From NCBI GenBank assembly GCA_963750395.1, contig CAVVQM010000010.1:599282-663281 (forward strand): 64,000 bases of DNA, given 5' to 3'. The stretch comes from JADJPO01 sp963750395 (GTDB lineage: Bacteria > Actinomycetota > Actinomycetes > Actinomycetales > Kineosporiaceae). Shown piece after piece: positions 26,389 to 35,774 of this stretch (position 1 is its first letter; each line of letters starts with the position of its first letter). The notes below the pieces were generated by a model. That model searched no databases. It was not told the origin of the DNA and was given only the letters and a program-made list of their open reading frames with translations. The translations under genes and the position numbers were made by a program.

Positions 26389-28116
26389 GTGCCGGACAGC
26401 GAACTGATCGAGCGGGCCGAGGCCTGGCTGGCCGACGATCCAGACCCCGCCACCCGCGCCGAGCTCGGCGCGATCCTGGACGCGGCCCGCTCCGCCGACC
26501 CCGACCGGGCGACGGGGGCGTCGGCCGACCTCGCGGACCGCTTCAGCGGGATGCTCGAGTTCGGCACCGCGGGCCTGCGCGGGCCGCTCGGGGCCGGACC
26601 GCACCGGATGAACCGCGCCGTGGTCATCCGAACCTGCGCGGGTCTGGCCTCCTACCTGATCGAGCGCCTTCCCGCCGGTCGGACTCCCCGCGTGGTGGTC
26701 GGTTTCGACGCCCGCCACAACTCCGACGTGTTCGCCGCGGACACCTGCGCGGTGCTGGCCGGTGCCGGAATCGAGGCGATGGTGCTGCCCCGGCCGCTGC
26801 CCACCCCGGTGCTGGCGTTCGCCGTCCGGCACCTGGGATGCGAGGCGGGGGTGATGGTGACCGCCTCGCACAACCCGCCACAGGACAACGGGTACAAGGT
26901 GTACCTCGGCGGCGATCTGACCCCCCCGGAGGGCAACGGCGTCCAGATCGTGCCGCCTGTGGACGCCGAGATCGCCGCTGCGATCTCCGCGATTCCCTCC
27001 GTCGCCTCCGTACACCGGCCGACGGACGGGTGGAACACCCTGGGCGATGATCTGCTCGAGACCTACCTGGACGCCGCGGCCGCCGTGGTGGCACCGGACG
27101 GCCCCCGTGATCTGTCGGTGGTGCTGACCCCGCTGCACGGGGTGGGCGGCGACGTCGTCGTCCGCGCCCTGCGCCGGGCGGGCTTCGCCGACCCGTATGT
27201 CGTTGCCCAACAGGCCGATCCGGACCCGGACTTCCCCACCGTCGCCTTCCCCAACCCGGAGGAGCCCGGCGCGATCGACCTGGCGCTCGCCGAGGCCCGT
27301 CGCCGTGGGGCGGACCTGGTCATCGCCAACGACCCGGACGCCGACCGGTGTGCGGTCGCCGTCCACGATCACGGCGCGGGCCTGGACGCCTGGCGGATGC
27401 TGCGCGGCGACGAGCTGGGCGCCCTGCTGGCCCAGCACCTCATTCGCCGTGGACTGCCCCGCACGGTCGACGGACTGCGCGCCGACCATGGCCTGTTCCA
27501 TCGTCTCCAGCCAACTGCTGGGCCGGCTTGCCGCGGCCTGCGGGCTGGGCCATGCCGAGACGCTCACCGGCTTCAAGTGGATCGCCCGGGTCCCCGGTCT
27601 GGTGTACGGGTACGAGGAGGCGATCGGCTACTGCGTCGCGCCGCAGCTCGTCCGGGACAAGGACGGGGTCACCGCGGCGCTGCTGGTGGCCGAACTGGCC
27701 GCCGCACTCAAGGCCCTGGGTCGCACCCTGACCGACGAGCTGGACGAGCTCGCCCACGCAGTACGGCGTGCACGCCACCGACCAGCTGTCGATCCGGGTC
27801 GAGGACCTGTCGCTGATCGAGCAGGCCATGGCACGGCTGCGGGAGCGCCCGCCGTCCGAGCTCGCCGGGCAGCAGGTGACCTCGGCCGAGGATCTGACCG
27901 AACCTGGCAGCCGGTCTGCCGCCCACCGACGGGCTGCGCTACCGGACCGACGGAGGGATCCGCGTGGTGGTCCGCCCGAGCGGCACCGAACCGAAGCTCA
28001 AGTGCTACCTGGAGGCGGTGGTGCCGGTGGTCGGCGACCTGGCGGCGGCGCGCGAACGGGCCGCTGACCTGCTCGCCGGCACCCGGACCGACCTGGGACG
28101 CCTGCTCGCACTGTGA
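26389..28116 (+). pseudogene. pmmB: Phospho-sugar mutase PmmB-like, frameshifted three times
   Basis: Alpha-D-phosphohexomutase family enzyme of roughly 575 residues if repaired; in this setting it would interconvert pentose-1- and -5-phosphates or hexose phosphates. All active-site regions are present: FGTAGLRG, the phosphoserine loop TASHNPPQDNGYK, the metal loop DPDADR, GYEEAIGYC and the C-terminal RPSGTEPKLK. The frame breaks near 27487, 27758 and 27911. Each break is explained by one extra base, for example dropping a G at 27758 restores LAHQYGVHATDQLS. The final frame equals the first because three +1 shifts sum to one codon. Sequence is well conserved across every break, so sequencing error is likelier than true decay. 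Confidence 0.82.
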
Positions 28117-28163
28117 CCACGGCCGACCCGGTCCCGCGGATGGCCCGCTCGTAGACTGCCGGG

Positions 28164-29177
28164 ATGAGTCTGATCGATCCCGCGACCACCTCGACCGAGG
28201 TCGTGCTGAGCCGTGCCCGCGAGCTCGTGGCCGGTGAGGCTTTGGACGACGTGGCCCTGCGCCGATGGCTGAACGGGCTACCCGGGGTCGACGAGGTCGG
28301 GGCGAACGCCCGGGCGGCGAGCCTGTCCACCCGCTCGATCAAGAACGAGTCGAAGGCCTGGGCGCTCGATCTGGCGGTGAGCATGGTCGACCTGACCACG
28401 CTCGAGGGCGCCGACACCCCCGGCACGGTGCGGACCCTCTGCGCCAAGGGCCGCCTGCCGGACCCCGACGATCCGGACTGCCCCCCGGTGGCGGCGATCT
28501 GCGTGTACAACGATCTGGTCGGCGTGGCCAAGAAGGCGCTGGAGGGCACGGGCATCAAGGTCGCCGCGGTGGCCACGGCGTTCCCGAGCGGGCGGGCCGG
28601 TCTGGCGGTGAAACTGGCCGACACCCGCGACGCGGTGATGGCCGGGGCCGACGAGGTCGACATGGTGATCGACCGTGGCGCCTTCCTGTCGGGGCACTAC
28701 GCCACCGTGTTCGAGCAGATCGTGGCCGTGCACCACGTGTGCCGGGAGGGCACCGAGGTGTTCGGCCGGCCCGCACACCTGAAGGTCATCCTGGAGACCG
28801 GTGAACTGGCCGGCTACGACCATGTCCGGCGGGCGTCGTGGCTGGCGATGCTGGCGGGCGCGGACTTCATCAAGACCTCGACGGGCAAGGTCTCCCCCGC
28901 CGCGACCCTGCCGGTCACCCTGATCATGCTGGAGGCGGTGCGGGACTGGTTCGCGCTGACCGGAGAGGTGATCGGGGTCAAGCCGGCCGGGGGGATCCGG
29001 ACGGCCAAGGACGCCATCCGCTACCTGGTCACGGTCAACGAGACCGCGGGTCCGCAGTGGCTGAGCCCGGACCGATTCCGGTTCGGGGCCTCGTCCCTGC
29101 TCAACGACCTGCTGCGCCAGCGCCGCAAGCAGCGCACCGGCGTGTACGCCGGGGCGGACTATCTCACGCTGTCCTGA
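28164..29177 (+). CDS. deoC: Deoxyribose-phosphate aldolase
   Basis: A 337-residue DeoC of the longer actinobacterial form. It cleaves 2-deoxyribose-5-phosphate to glyceraldehyde-3-phosphate and acetaldehyde. The Schiff-base lysine lies in FIKTSTGKVSPAAT, and VKPAGGIRTAKDA carries the second active-site lysine. It is separated from pmmB by 47 bases and is intact, unlike pmmB. Its last 19 bases overlap the end of the convergent methyltransferase gene. The aldehyde dehydrogenase at 33036 could dispose of the acetaldehyde. Confidence 0.95.
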   Translation: MSLIDPATTSTEVVLSRARELVAGEALDDVALRRWLNGLPGVDEVGANARAASLSTRSIKNESKAWALDLAVSMVDLTTLEGADTPGTVRTLCAKGRLPDPDDPDCPPVAAICVYNDLVGVAKKALEGTGIKVAAVATAFPSGRAGLAVKLADTRDAVMAGADEVDMVIDRGAFLSGHYATVFEQIVAVHHVCREGTEVFGRPAHLKVILETGELAGYDHVRRASWLAMLAGADFIKTSTGKVSPAATLPVTLIMLEAVRDWFALTGEVIGVKPAGGIRTAKDAIRYLVTVNETAGPQWLSPDRFRFGASSLLNDLLRQRRKQRTGVYAGADYLTLS

Positions 29178-29854
29178 CCGGCGACGTCCTGCTCGGCGAG
29201 TGGGGTCGCCACGAGAACCTGTGACGTGATGCCCCAGGCGGTCACCAGCCGGTGGTGGTCGACGCGCCAGGCGCGCTCGAGCAGTGGGCGCACATCCACC
29301 GGCCGGCAGCCACCGACCAGGGTGGGGGCACGCTCCCACAGGCGGTTCCACGCCGCGCAGACGAGCTGGGAGGCCACGGTCGCTCCCGGCGCGAGGCTGA
29401 CCAGGCAGAGCCTGCCGTCGGGGCGCAACAGCCGCAACGCCTCGTCGAGAAACGCAGTGGTGAGCTCCTCGGACAGCAGATCGAGGACGTAGACGGCCAC
29501 GAACCGGTCGGTCGAGTCATCCTCACCCGGCAGGGGCGGGTGGCCGGTCACCCGTCGGACCGAGACCCGCGCACCGAACCGGGCCAGTCGCCGTGCGCTC
29601 AGACCCAGCATGGCCGTGCTGACGTCGAGCGCGCGGTACGTGGCGTCATCCGGCAGGGTCCGGTCCAGCAGCGTCTCGGCGAGCGCCCCGGTGCCGCACC
29701 CCAGCTCGAGGACCGCGCGGGCCGAGCCGAAGTCCGCGTGGGCGATCAGGTCGCGGATGGCCGGGCCCTCGTAGAAGCTCTGCCAGTCCTGGAGGGGGCC
29801 GATGCGGTCGTAGACGCGGGCGGCCTGCTCCGGGGTCAGGGCACGGCCAGCCAT
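29159..29854 (-). CDS. Class I SAM-dependent methyltransferase
   Basis: A 231-residue Rossmann-fold methyltransferase. Motif I is VLELGCGTGALAE, followed by YRALDVSTAMLG (motif II) and LRPDGRLCLVSL (motif III region). The ATG at 29854 was chosen; an upstream in-frame GTG (29869) exists. It overlaps the 3' end of deoC tail to tail. The substrate cannot be predicted; the overall pattern resembles UbiE/methyltransf_11 proteins. Confidence 0.82.
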   Translation of the reverse strand: MAGRALTPEQAARVYDRIGPLQDWQSFYEGPAIRDLIAHADFGSARAVLELGCGTGALAETLLDRTLPDDATYRALDVSTAMLGLSARRLARFGARVSVRRVTGHPPLPGEDDSTDRFVAVYVLDLLSEELTTAFLDEALRLLRPDGRLCLVSLAPGATVASQLVCAAWNRLWERAPTLVGGCRPVDVRPLLERAWRVDHHRLVTAWGITSQVLVATPLAEQDVAGQDSVR

Positions 29855-29924
29855 GTGGCCATTGTCCACCCGAGCTCACCGCCTCCAAGTTGGCGGGTTC
29901 GCCCGCTCAGACGCGGGCAAAGCC

Positions 29925-29946
29925 GGCCGCCTTGCCGGTGGCGGCC
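29925..29946 (-). terminator. Hairpin downstream of the ABC exporter gene
   Basis: GGCCGCC (29925-29931) and GGCGGCC (29940-29946) form a seven-pair stem with an eight-base loop, 17 bases past the ABC exporter stop on the minus strand. A second small hairpin, GCGGG-TTCG-CCCGC at 29893-29906, follows. There is no U tract, as is usual in high-GC actinobacteria. Confidence 0.5.
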
Positions 29947-29962
29947 CGGTGGCGGTCGGGAT

Positions 29963-31819
29963 TCAGGCCGCCAGGGCCGCGTAGCGGCCGTCGAGTGCGA
30001 CCAGATCGGCGTGACTGCCCGTTTCGATGACCCGGCCGGCCTCGAGGACGGCGATCCGGTCCGCGGTGCGCACGGTCGAGAGCCGGTGGGCGATGGTGAT
30101 CGTCGTGCGGCCCACGGAGAGTGCCTCGAACGCGTCCTGCACGGCGCGCTCGGTCACGGTGTCCAGGGCGCTGGTCGCCTCGTCGAGGATCAACACCCGC
30201 GGATCGCGCAACAGCGTGCGGGCGATGGCGATGCGTTGCTTCTCGCCGCCGGAGAACCGGTGGCCGCGCGAGCCGACCACGGTGTCGTATCCCTCGGGGA
30301 GACCGGCGATGTGGTCGTGGATCTGGGCGGCGCGCGCGGCGGCCTCGATCTCGGCGTCGGTGGCGTCCGGCTTGGCGTGGCGCAGGTTCTGCCGCACGGT
30401 GGTGTGCAGCAGATAGGTCTCCTGGCTGACCACTCCGACGATCCTGGACAGGTCGGACAGACGCAGGTCGCGCAGGTCGATGCCGTCGATGGTGACGCGG
30501 CCGGCGTCAGGGTCGGCCAGGCGGGCCACCAGCGAGGCGAGCGTGGACTTGCCCGAGCCGGTGGGACCGACCAGGGCCAGCGTGGTCCCGGCGGGCACCT
30601 CCAGGGTGACGCCGTCCACCGCCGGGCCGTCACCGCCGGGGTAGATGAAGGTGACGTCCTGCAGGCGTACGTGCCCGCGGACGGTGGCGGGTTCGACGTC
30701 CACGGGTTCGGCGGGGTCGGCGACGTCGACGGGCAGATCGAGGTAGGCGAAGATGCGCGCGAACAGGGCCAGCGAGGACACCAGCGAGACGCCCACGTTC
30801 AGCAGGCCCATGAGGGGTCGGAACAGCCCGGACTGCAGCGCGGTGAACGCGACCAGGGTGCCGATGGTCATGCCGCCGCTGGTCGCCGGCAGCCCGGCGG
30901 CGAGATAGATGGCGGCCGGGACGGCGGCGAACACGATGCTCATCGTGGCCATTCGCCAGCGACCGGCGAGCTCGGAGCGCAGCTCCAGGTCGACCAGACG
31001 GGTGGAGGAGGCGGTGAACCGGTCGACGAGCGCGGGTCCGGCGCCGAGGGTCTTGGACAGCTGGATGCCGCTGATCGACAGGCCCTCCTCGATGACGACG
31101 TTGAGGTCGGCGAGCTCGCGCTGGCGCTGGGCGGTGATCTCGCGGCGCATCCGGGCGACCCGCCGGGTCAGGTAGACCGCCGGTGGCATGACCACCAGCG
31201 AGATCAGCGAGAGTCGCCAGGACAGGGCGAGCATCGCGACGGACGTCGCCACCGCCGTCGTCAGGTTGGAGGCGATCGAGGTCGCGGTGGAGGTCACGAC
31301 GCTCTGCATGCCGCCGATGTCGTTGGTGATCCGCGACTGCACCTCACCCGTGCGGGTGGTGGTGAAGAACGCGATGGACTGGCGCTGCAGGTGGGCGAAG
31401 ACGTCGGTGCGCAGCCGGTGCATGACCTGCTGACCGACCCGCGAGCTGATCCAGGTCTGGACGACGCCCAGCAACGCCGTGACCGCGGCGACGGTGACCA
31501 TGCCCGCGACCAGCCAGATCAGCAGCGCCACGTCCTGCTGCGGCAGGGCCACGTCGATGACGTGGCGGAGCAGGAACGGCGAGGCCATGGCCACGATCGA
31601 GGACGCGACGATGACGGCGATCACGATCATGACGGCTCGGCGGTGTGGGCTGAACAGCCGGGCGATCCGACGGAGCGAGACCTCGCGGGCCGCGGCGCGG
31701 TCGGCGGCACTGGGACGGCGCGGCGCGTGTCGGTCGCCCCGGCCGGGCGCCGTCGGGGGCTCTGGACGCAGCTCGGGGCCGGTGGGGTTGGTGGTGCGTG
31801 GTGGGGTCGCGACGCTCAT
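29963..31819 (-). CDS. ABC exporter, fused permease and ATPase
   Basis: A 618-residue half-transporter of the MsbA/multidrug type that would work as a dimer. A Pro/Arg-rich cytoplasmic N-terminus (about 60 residues) is followed by a six-helix membrane domain (about 65-340) and the nucleotide-binding domain with Walker A GPTGSGKST (about 418), the signature FSGGEKQRIA (normally LSGGQ) and Walker B VLILDEATSALD. It is divergently transcribed from a MarR regulator, a common layout for drug efflux pumps induced by their substrate. The ATG at 31819 is preceded by GAGAGGGG; GTG at 31825 is also possible. The substrate is unknown. Confidence 0.9.
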   Translation of the reverse strand: MSVATPPRTTNPTGPELRPEPPTAPGRGDRHAPRRPSAADRAAAREVSLRRIARLFSPHRRAVMIVIAVIVASSIVAMASPFLLRHVIDVALPQQDVALLIWLVAGMVTVAAVTALLGVVQTWISSRVGQQVMHRLRTDVFAHLQRQSIAFFTTTRTGEVQSRITNDIGGMQSVVTSTATSIASNLTTAVATSVAMLALSWRLSLISLVVMPPAVYLTRRVARMRREITAQRQRELADLNVVIEEGLSISGIQLSKTLGAGPALVDRFTASSTRLVDLELRSELAGRWRMATMSIVFAAVPAAIYLAAGLPATSGGMTIGTLVAFTALQSGLFRPLMGLLNVGVSLVSSLALFARIFAYLDLPVDVADPAEPVDVEPATVRGHVRLQDVTFIYPGGDGPAVDGVTLEVPAGTTLALVGPTGSGKSTLASLVARLADPDAGRVTIDGIDLRDLRLSDLSRIVGVVSQETYLLHTTVRQNLRHAKPDATDAEIEAAARAAQIHDHIAGLPEGYDTVVGSRGHRFSGGEKQRIAIARTLLRDPRVLILDEATSALDTVTERAVQDAFEALSVGRTTITIAHRLSTVRTADRIAVLEAGRVIETGSHADLVALDGRYAALAA

Positions 31820-31851
31820 CGGCACCCCTCTCTTCCCTGTTGGATGATTGC

Positions 31852-31864
31852 TGAGGTTACCTCA
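31852..31864. promoter_or_regulatory. Candidate MarR operator TGAGGTTACCTCA
   Basis: TGAGGTTACCTCA is a perfect inverted repeat (TGAGGT-T-ACCTCA) in the 84-base region between the ABC exporter and marR starts. Its position and symmetry fit a site from which the divergent MarR protein would repress both genes. No binding evidence is available from sequence alone. Confidence 0.6.
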
Positions 31865-31903
31865 CTATGAGGCCTGAACAGCGATCGCGGCTATGGTGTT
31901 CCC

Positions 31904-32323
31904 GTGATCGACCCCGAGGACCTCTCGCTCACCGAGGCGATCTGGGCCGTGTCGCGTGAGCTGCGTCACCGGTCGGCCGATGCCTTCGCCCCGTTCGACC
32001 TGACCCCGGGTCAGGCCCGGGCACTCGGCGTCCTGGCGCGGCACGGCGAGATGCGGATGAGCGCACTGTCGGAGCATCTGCGGATCGCCCCGCGCTCGGG
32101 CACCGAGGTGGCCGACGACCTGGAGCAGCGCGGCCTGGTGCGCCGGCGTCCCGACCCGGTGGACCGACGCGCCGTCCTGGTGGCCACCACCCCCCAGGGT
32201 GAGCACCTGGCCGCCCAGGTGCGCCGGGCGCGTGCAGCGGAGGGCGACGTCTATCTGGAGCGGCTGGGCGAGCGTGACCGCGCCGAGCTGACCCGCATCC
32301 TGCGCCGGCTGCTGACCGCCTGA
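31904..32323 (+). CDS. MarR-family transcriptional regulator
   Basis: A 139-residue winged-helix repressor. Helix 1 (LTEAIWAVSRELRHR) and the DNA-reading region ALSEHLRIAPRSGTEVADDL are followed by the wing containing DPVDRRAVLVATT, a hallmark MarR stretch. The start is GTG at 31904. Its divergent neighbour is an ABC exporter and a 13-base palindrome lies between them, so it probably represses the exporter until a transported compound binds it. Confidence 0.9.
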   Translation: MIDPEDLSLTEAIWAVSRELRHRSADAFAPFDLTPGQARALGVLARHGEMRMSALSEHLRIAPRSGTEVADDLEQRGLVRRRPDPVDRRAVLVATTPQGEHLAAQVRRARAAEGDVYLERLGERDRAELTRILRRLLTA

Positions 32324-32358
32324 CGATTCGACCCCCGATCCAGGAGTAGACGCCCACC

Positions 32359-33021
32359 ATGGCACCGTCACCGCAGCGCCGTCTCGATCAGTGGAACCAG
32401 CGGGCCGCCAGCTACGACGCGATGATGTCCCGTGTCGAGCAACGGTTCCTGGCCGACAGCCGGCGGTGGATCGGCGAGCGCGCCGGCGGGGCCACCCTGG
32501 AGGTGGCCGTCGGCACCGGCGCGAACCTGCCGTACTACGACGACGCGGTCACGCTGACCGGCATCGACTGGAGTGAGGCGATGCTGGCCCAGGCTGCCCG
32601 CCGGGCCGCGGCTCTGGGACGCACGGTCGACCTGCACCGGTCCGACGCGATGGCGCTGCCGTTCCCGGACGCCGGCTTCGACACCGTGGTGTGCACCTTC
32701 TCGTTCTGCAGCTTCCCGGACGAACGCAGGGCCCTGGCCGAGGCGGCGCGGGTGCTGCGTCCCGGGGGCTCGCTGCTGCTCGCCGACCATGTGGCCTCGA
32801 CGAGCTGGGCGCTGCGGACACTGCAACGCCTCGCCGATCTGGTCAGCGTGCCGCTGCAGGGAGAGCACTGGTCCCGGCGACCCGCAGCGTTGCTCGGCGA
32901 GCTGGGACTGGAGATCGTGGACGCCGAGCGCGCGAGGCTCGGGGTGATCGAACGGGTCCACGCGCGAACGCCGGGCACGGGCGGGCCGACAGATGAGGCC
33001 GGGATCCGGGGACCGGGCTGA
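32359..33021 (+). CDS. Class I SAM-dependent methyltransferase (UbiE/PmtA-like)
   Basis: A 220-residue methyltransferase. The SAM motif is slightly unusual, LEVAVGTGANLPYY in place of the commoner DxGxGxG, a form seen in bacterial phospholipid N-methyltransferase-like and UbiE-like proteins. TGIDWSEAML, FDTVVCTFSFCSF and LRPGGSLLLADH follow in the expected order. It starts 35 bases after marR on the same strand and may be co-transcribed. Substrate unassigned. Confidence 0.85.
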   Translation: MAPSPQRRLDQWNQRAASYDAMMSRVEQRFLADSRRWIGERAGGATLEVAVGTGANLPYYDDAVTLTGIDWSEAMLAQAARRAAALGRTVDLHRSDAMALPFPDAGFDTVVCTFSFCSFPDERRALAEAARVLRPGGSLLLADHVASTSWALRTLQRLADLVSVPLQGEHWSRRPAALLGELGLEIVDAERARLGVIERVHARTPGTGGPTDEAGIRGPG

Positions 33022-33035
33022 CGTAGGGTGCGCTC

Positions 33036-34481
33036 ATGCCGACGTTCGACTACGCCCCGGCGCCCGAGTCACGGGCGGTGGTGGATCTGCAGCCCAGCTA
33101 CGGGCTGTTCATCGGCGGTGAGTTCGTCGAACCCGCCTCCGGCGAGGCCATGAAGACCATCGAGCCGGCCACCGAGGCGGTGCTGGCCGAGGTGGCCGTC
33201 GCGGACGCGACCGACGTCGACCGCGCCGTCCGGGCCGCCCGCCGCGCCTATACCCGCACCTGGTCGAAGATGCCGGGGGCCGAACGCGCCAAGTACCTGT
33301 ACCGGATCGCCCGGATCATGCAGGAACGCTCCCGCGAGCTCGCGGTCCTCGAATCTCTCGACAACGGCAAGCCGATCAAGGAGTCCCGCGACATCGACGT
33401 GCCGCTGGCAGCGGCGCACTTCTTCTACCACGCGGGTTGGGCCGACAAGCTCGAGTGGGCCGGCTTCGGCCCGGACCCGCAACCGCTCGGGGTCGCCGCG
33501 CAGGTGATCCCGTGGAACTTCCCGCTGCTCATGCTGTCGTGGAAGATCGCGCCCGCGTTGGCCTGTGGCAACACCGTGGTGCTCAAACCCGCCGAGACCA
33601 CTCCCCTGACCGCGCTGATGTTCGCCGACATCTGTCGCCAGGCCGACCTGCCGGACGGCGTGGTCAACATCATCACCGGGGCGGGCGCGACCGGCGCGGC
33701 GCTGGTCGGACATGACGACGTCGACAAGGTCGCCTTCACCGGATCCACCGGCGTCGGGCGCCAGATCGCGCGGACGGTGGCCGGAACGCGTAAGAAGGTC
33801 ACCCTGGAACTGGGCGGCAAGGCCGCGAACATCGTCTTCGACGACGCACCGGTGGACCAGGCCGTCGAGGGGATCGTCAACGGGATCTTCTTCAACCAGG
33901 GCCATGTCTGCTGTGCGGGATCGCGGTTGCTGGTGCAGGAGTCCGTCGCCGACGAGGTCGTCGACCGGCTCACCCGCCGGATGTCCACGCTGCGCGTCGG
34001 CGACCCGTTGGACAAGAACACCGACGTGGGCGCGATCAACTCCGCCGCCCAACTGGCCAAGATCACCGAGCTGTCGGCGGCGGGCGAGGCCGAGGGCGCC
34101 CTGCGATGGAGCGCTCCCTGTTCGTTGCCGGACAAGGGATTCTGGTTCTCCCCCACCGTGTTCACCGACGTCGCGCCGACGCATCGGATCGCCCGGGAGG
34201 AGATCTTCGGTCCGGTGCTGTCGGTGCTGACCTTCCGCACGCCCGACGAGGCGCTGGCCCGCGCGAACACGACCCCCTTCGGACTCTCGGCGGGCATCTG
34301 GACCGAGAAGGGATCCCGCATCCTGTGGATGGCCGACCGGCTGCGCGCCGGCGTGGTCTGGGCCAACACCTTCAATCGCTTCGACCCGACGAGCCCGTTC
34401 GGCGGCTACAAGGAATCCGGTTACGGCCGCGAGGGCGGCCGGCACGGACTCGCCGCCTATCTCAAGCAGGCGGTGCTGTGA
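33036..34481 (+). CDS. Aldehyde dehydrogenase
   Basis: A 481-residue NAD(P)-dependent aldehyde dehydrogenase of normal length. The cofactor-domain stretch VIPWNFPLLM, the Gly motif FTGSTGVGR, the general base in LELGGKAANI (about residue 257) and the catalytic cysteine in GHVCCAGSR (about residue 291, the first of the pair) are all present. The stop overlaps the start of a truncated homologue by one base (TGATG). Proximity to deoC suggests oxidation of acetaldehyde from deoxyribose breakdown, an inference from context. Confidence 0.92.
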   Translation: MPTFDYAPAPESRAVVDLQPSYGLFIGGEFVEPASGEAMKTIEPATEAVLAEVAVADATDVDRAVRAARRAYTRTWSKMPGAERAKYLYRIARIMQERSRELAVLESLDNGKPIKESRDIDVPLAAAHFFYHAGWADKLEWAGFGPDPQPLGVAAQVIPWNFPLLMLSWKIAPALACGNTVVLKPAETTPLTALMFADICRQADLPDGVVNIITGAGATGAALVGHDDVDKVAFTGSTGVGRQIARTVAGTRKKVTLELGGKAANIVFDDAPVDQAVEGIVNGIFFNQGHVCCAGSRLLVQESVADEVVDRLTRRMSTLRVGDPLDKNTDVGAINSAAQLAKITELSAAGEAEGALRWSAPCSLPDKGFWFSPTVFTDVAPTHRIAREEIFGPVLSVLTFRTPDEALARANTTPFGLSAGIWTEKGSRILWMADRLRAGVVWANTFNRFDPTSPFGGYKESGYGREGGRHGLAAYLKQAVL

Positions 34482-35389
34482 TGGCGCGGGCCGGCCGGGC
34501 CGAGGCCCGCCTCGACGTCCGCAAGACCTACAAGCTCTACATCGGTGGGGCCTTCGGCCGCAGCGAGTCTGCCCGCTCCTACGAGGTCGTCGACGCCAAG
34601 GGCCGCTTCCTCGCCAACGCCGCACAGGCCAGCCGCAAGGACGCCCGGGACGCCGTGTCGGCGGCCGTCAAGGCCCAGCCCGGCTGGGCGGGCGCCACCG
34701 CCTACAACCGCGGTCAGATCCTGTATCGGGTCGCCGAGATGCTGCAGGGCCGCCACGCCCAGTTCAGCGACGAGGTCGCCGCCGCCGAGGGCCTGTCGAT
34801 CGCGAAGGCGCGAGCGAGCGTGGACCTCGCGATCGACCGTTGGGTCTGGTACGCGGGCTGGGCCGACAAGCTGCCCCAGGTCGCCGGGGCGGTGAACCCG
34901 GTCGCCGGGCCCTACTTCAACCTCTCGGTACCCGAACCCACTGGGGTGGTGGCGGTCCTGGCCCCGCAGGACTCCTGCCTGCTCGGCCTGGTCAGTGTCG
35001 TGGCGCCGGCGATCGTCTCCGGCAACGCCTGCGTCGTGCTGGCCTCGCAGTGCCGGCCGCTGCCCGCGATCACCCTGGCCGAAGTGTTGGCCACCTCCGA
35101 CCTGCCCGACGGTGTCCTCAACATCCTCACCGGCATCACCTCCGAGGTCGCGCCGTGGCTGGCCTCCCACGAGGACGTGCACGCCGTCGACCTGACCGGC
35201 GCCGTCGGCGCCGACGACGTCGACTGGGGCGGTCTGGAGGCGGTGGCGGCGCAGACCCTGAAGCGGGTGGTCCGTCCCCCGCAGGACGGTGGCTCCGGCG
35301 GCACCGACTGGTTCGCGCCGCCCCCGGGGCCGAACCGCGCCCTGGCGTTCACCGAGACCAAGACGGTCTGGCACCCGAAGGGTCGTTGA
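34481..35389 (+). CDS. Truncated aldehyde dehydrogenase-like protein without catalytic Cys
   Basis: A 302-residue homologue covering only the N-terminal cofactor-binding part of aldehyde dehydrogenase (YKLYIGGAFGRSE, VVAVLAPQDSCLLGLV, TSDLPDGVLNILTG). It stops before the region that would hold the catalytic cysteine and general base, ending in FTETKTVWHPKGR. It is one base overlapped with the full-length enzyme, so the two are made together. There is no frameshift or internal stop, so the short form looks real. A structural or regulatory partner of the complete enzyme is a reasonable guess. Confidence 0.8.
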   Translation: MARAGRAEARLDVRKTYKLYIGGAFGRSESARSYEVVDAKGRFLANAAQASRKDARDAVSAAVKAQPGWAGATAYNRGQILYRVAEMLQGRHAQFSDEVAAAEGLSIAKARASVDLAIDRWVWYAGWADKLPQVAGAVNPVAGPYFNLSVPEPTGVVAVLAPQDSCLLGLVSVVAPAIVSGNACVVLASQCRPLPAITLAEVLATSDLPDGVLNILTGITSEVAPWLASHEDVHAVDLTGAVGADDVDWGGLEAVAAQTLKRVVRPPQDGGSGGTDWFAPPPGPNRALAFTETKTVWHPKGR

Positions 35390-35561
35390 CACCCGCGATG
35401 CCCTTAAGCGGCCGCTGACCTATGGGTTTGCCATTTCCTTGCTTGGCGTCGGTAGGCGCTGATGAGTTCTGATTACCCCAAGAGTCGCGCCGTGAAGGTC
35501 ACAGTGGCGGGCCACTCCCCACCCCTGGTCCTTCAAGATCCGCGGAGCGCTCCGCATCGAC

Positions 35562-35774
35562 TCAGTCGCCAATTGCCTTCTGCGCTATCAGAAAAACGAC
35601 AGCCGCTCCGAGAATCGCCCCGCCCCATTGAAGGAGGTTGCCCGCCAACTCGCCACGCGCCCAAAAAGAGTCGACGGGTGCCCAGATCCCTGCCGCGACA
35701 GTTCTCCCGAACGCCCATCCGATCGCCGCCCCACCCATGGCGGCAACGAGCTTCACGTATCCCTTCCCATCCAT
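35562..35774 (-). CDS. Small two-helix membrane protein, hypothetical
   Basis: A 70-residue protein not recognised. It has two hydrophobic segments (about residues 5-25 and 45-66) separated by a short acidic/aromatic loop, with a basic N-terminus MDGKGYVK. The support is a good AAGGAGG nine bases ahead of the ATG, and two clean membrane segments. It stands alone between the aldehyde dehydrogenase pair and the isomerase gene. About 170 bases on its left and 155 on its right hold nothing recognisable. Confidence 0.5.
   Translation of the reverse strand: MDGKGYVKLVAAMGGAAIGWAFGRTVAAGIWAPVDSFWARGELAGNLLQWGGAILGAAVVFLIAQKAIGD

Noticed and set aside
29252..31870. 872-codon open frame on the plus strand opposite the ABC exporter
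   Set aside because: Antisense shadow of an exporter with all ABC motifs; the translation is repetitive Gly/Asp/Gln/His with no recognisable domain.
34481..35389. Truncation of the second aldehyde dehydrogenase by a frameshift
   Set aside because: The other two frames downstream of 35389 encode no aldehyde dehydrogenase C-terminal half, so the short protein appears genuine.
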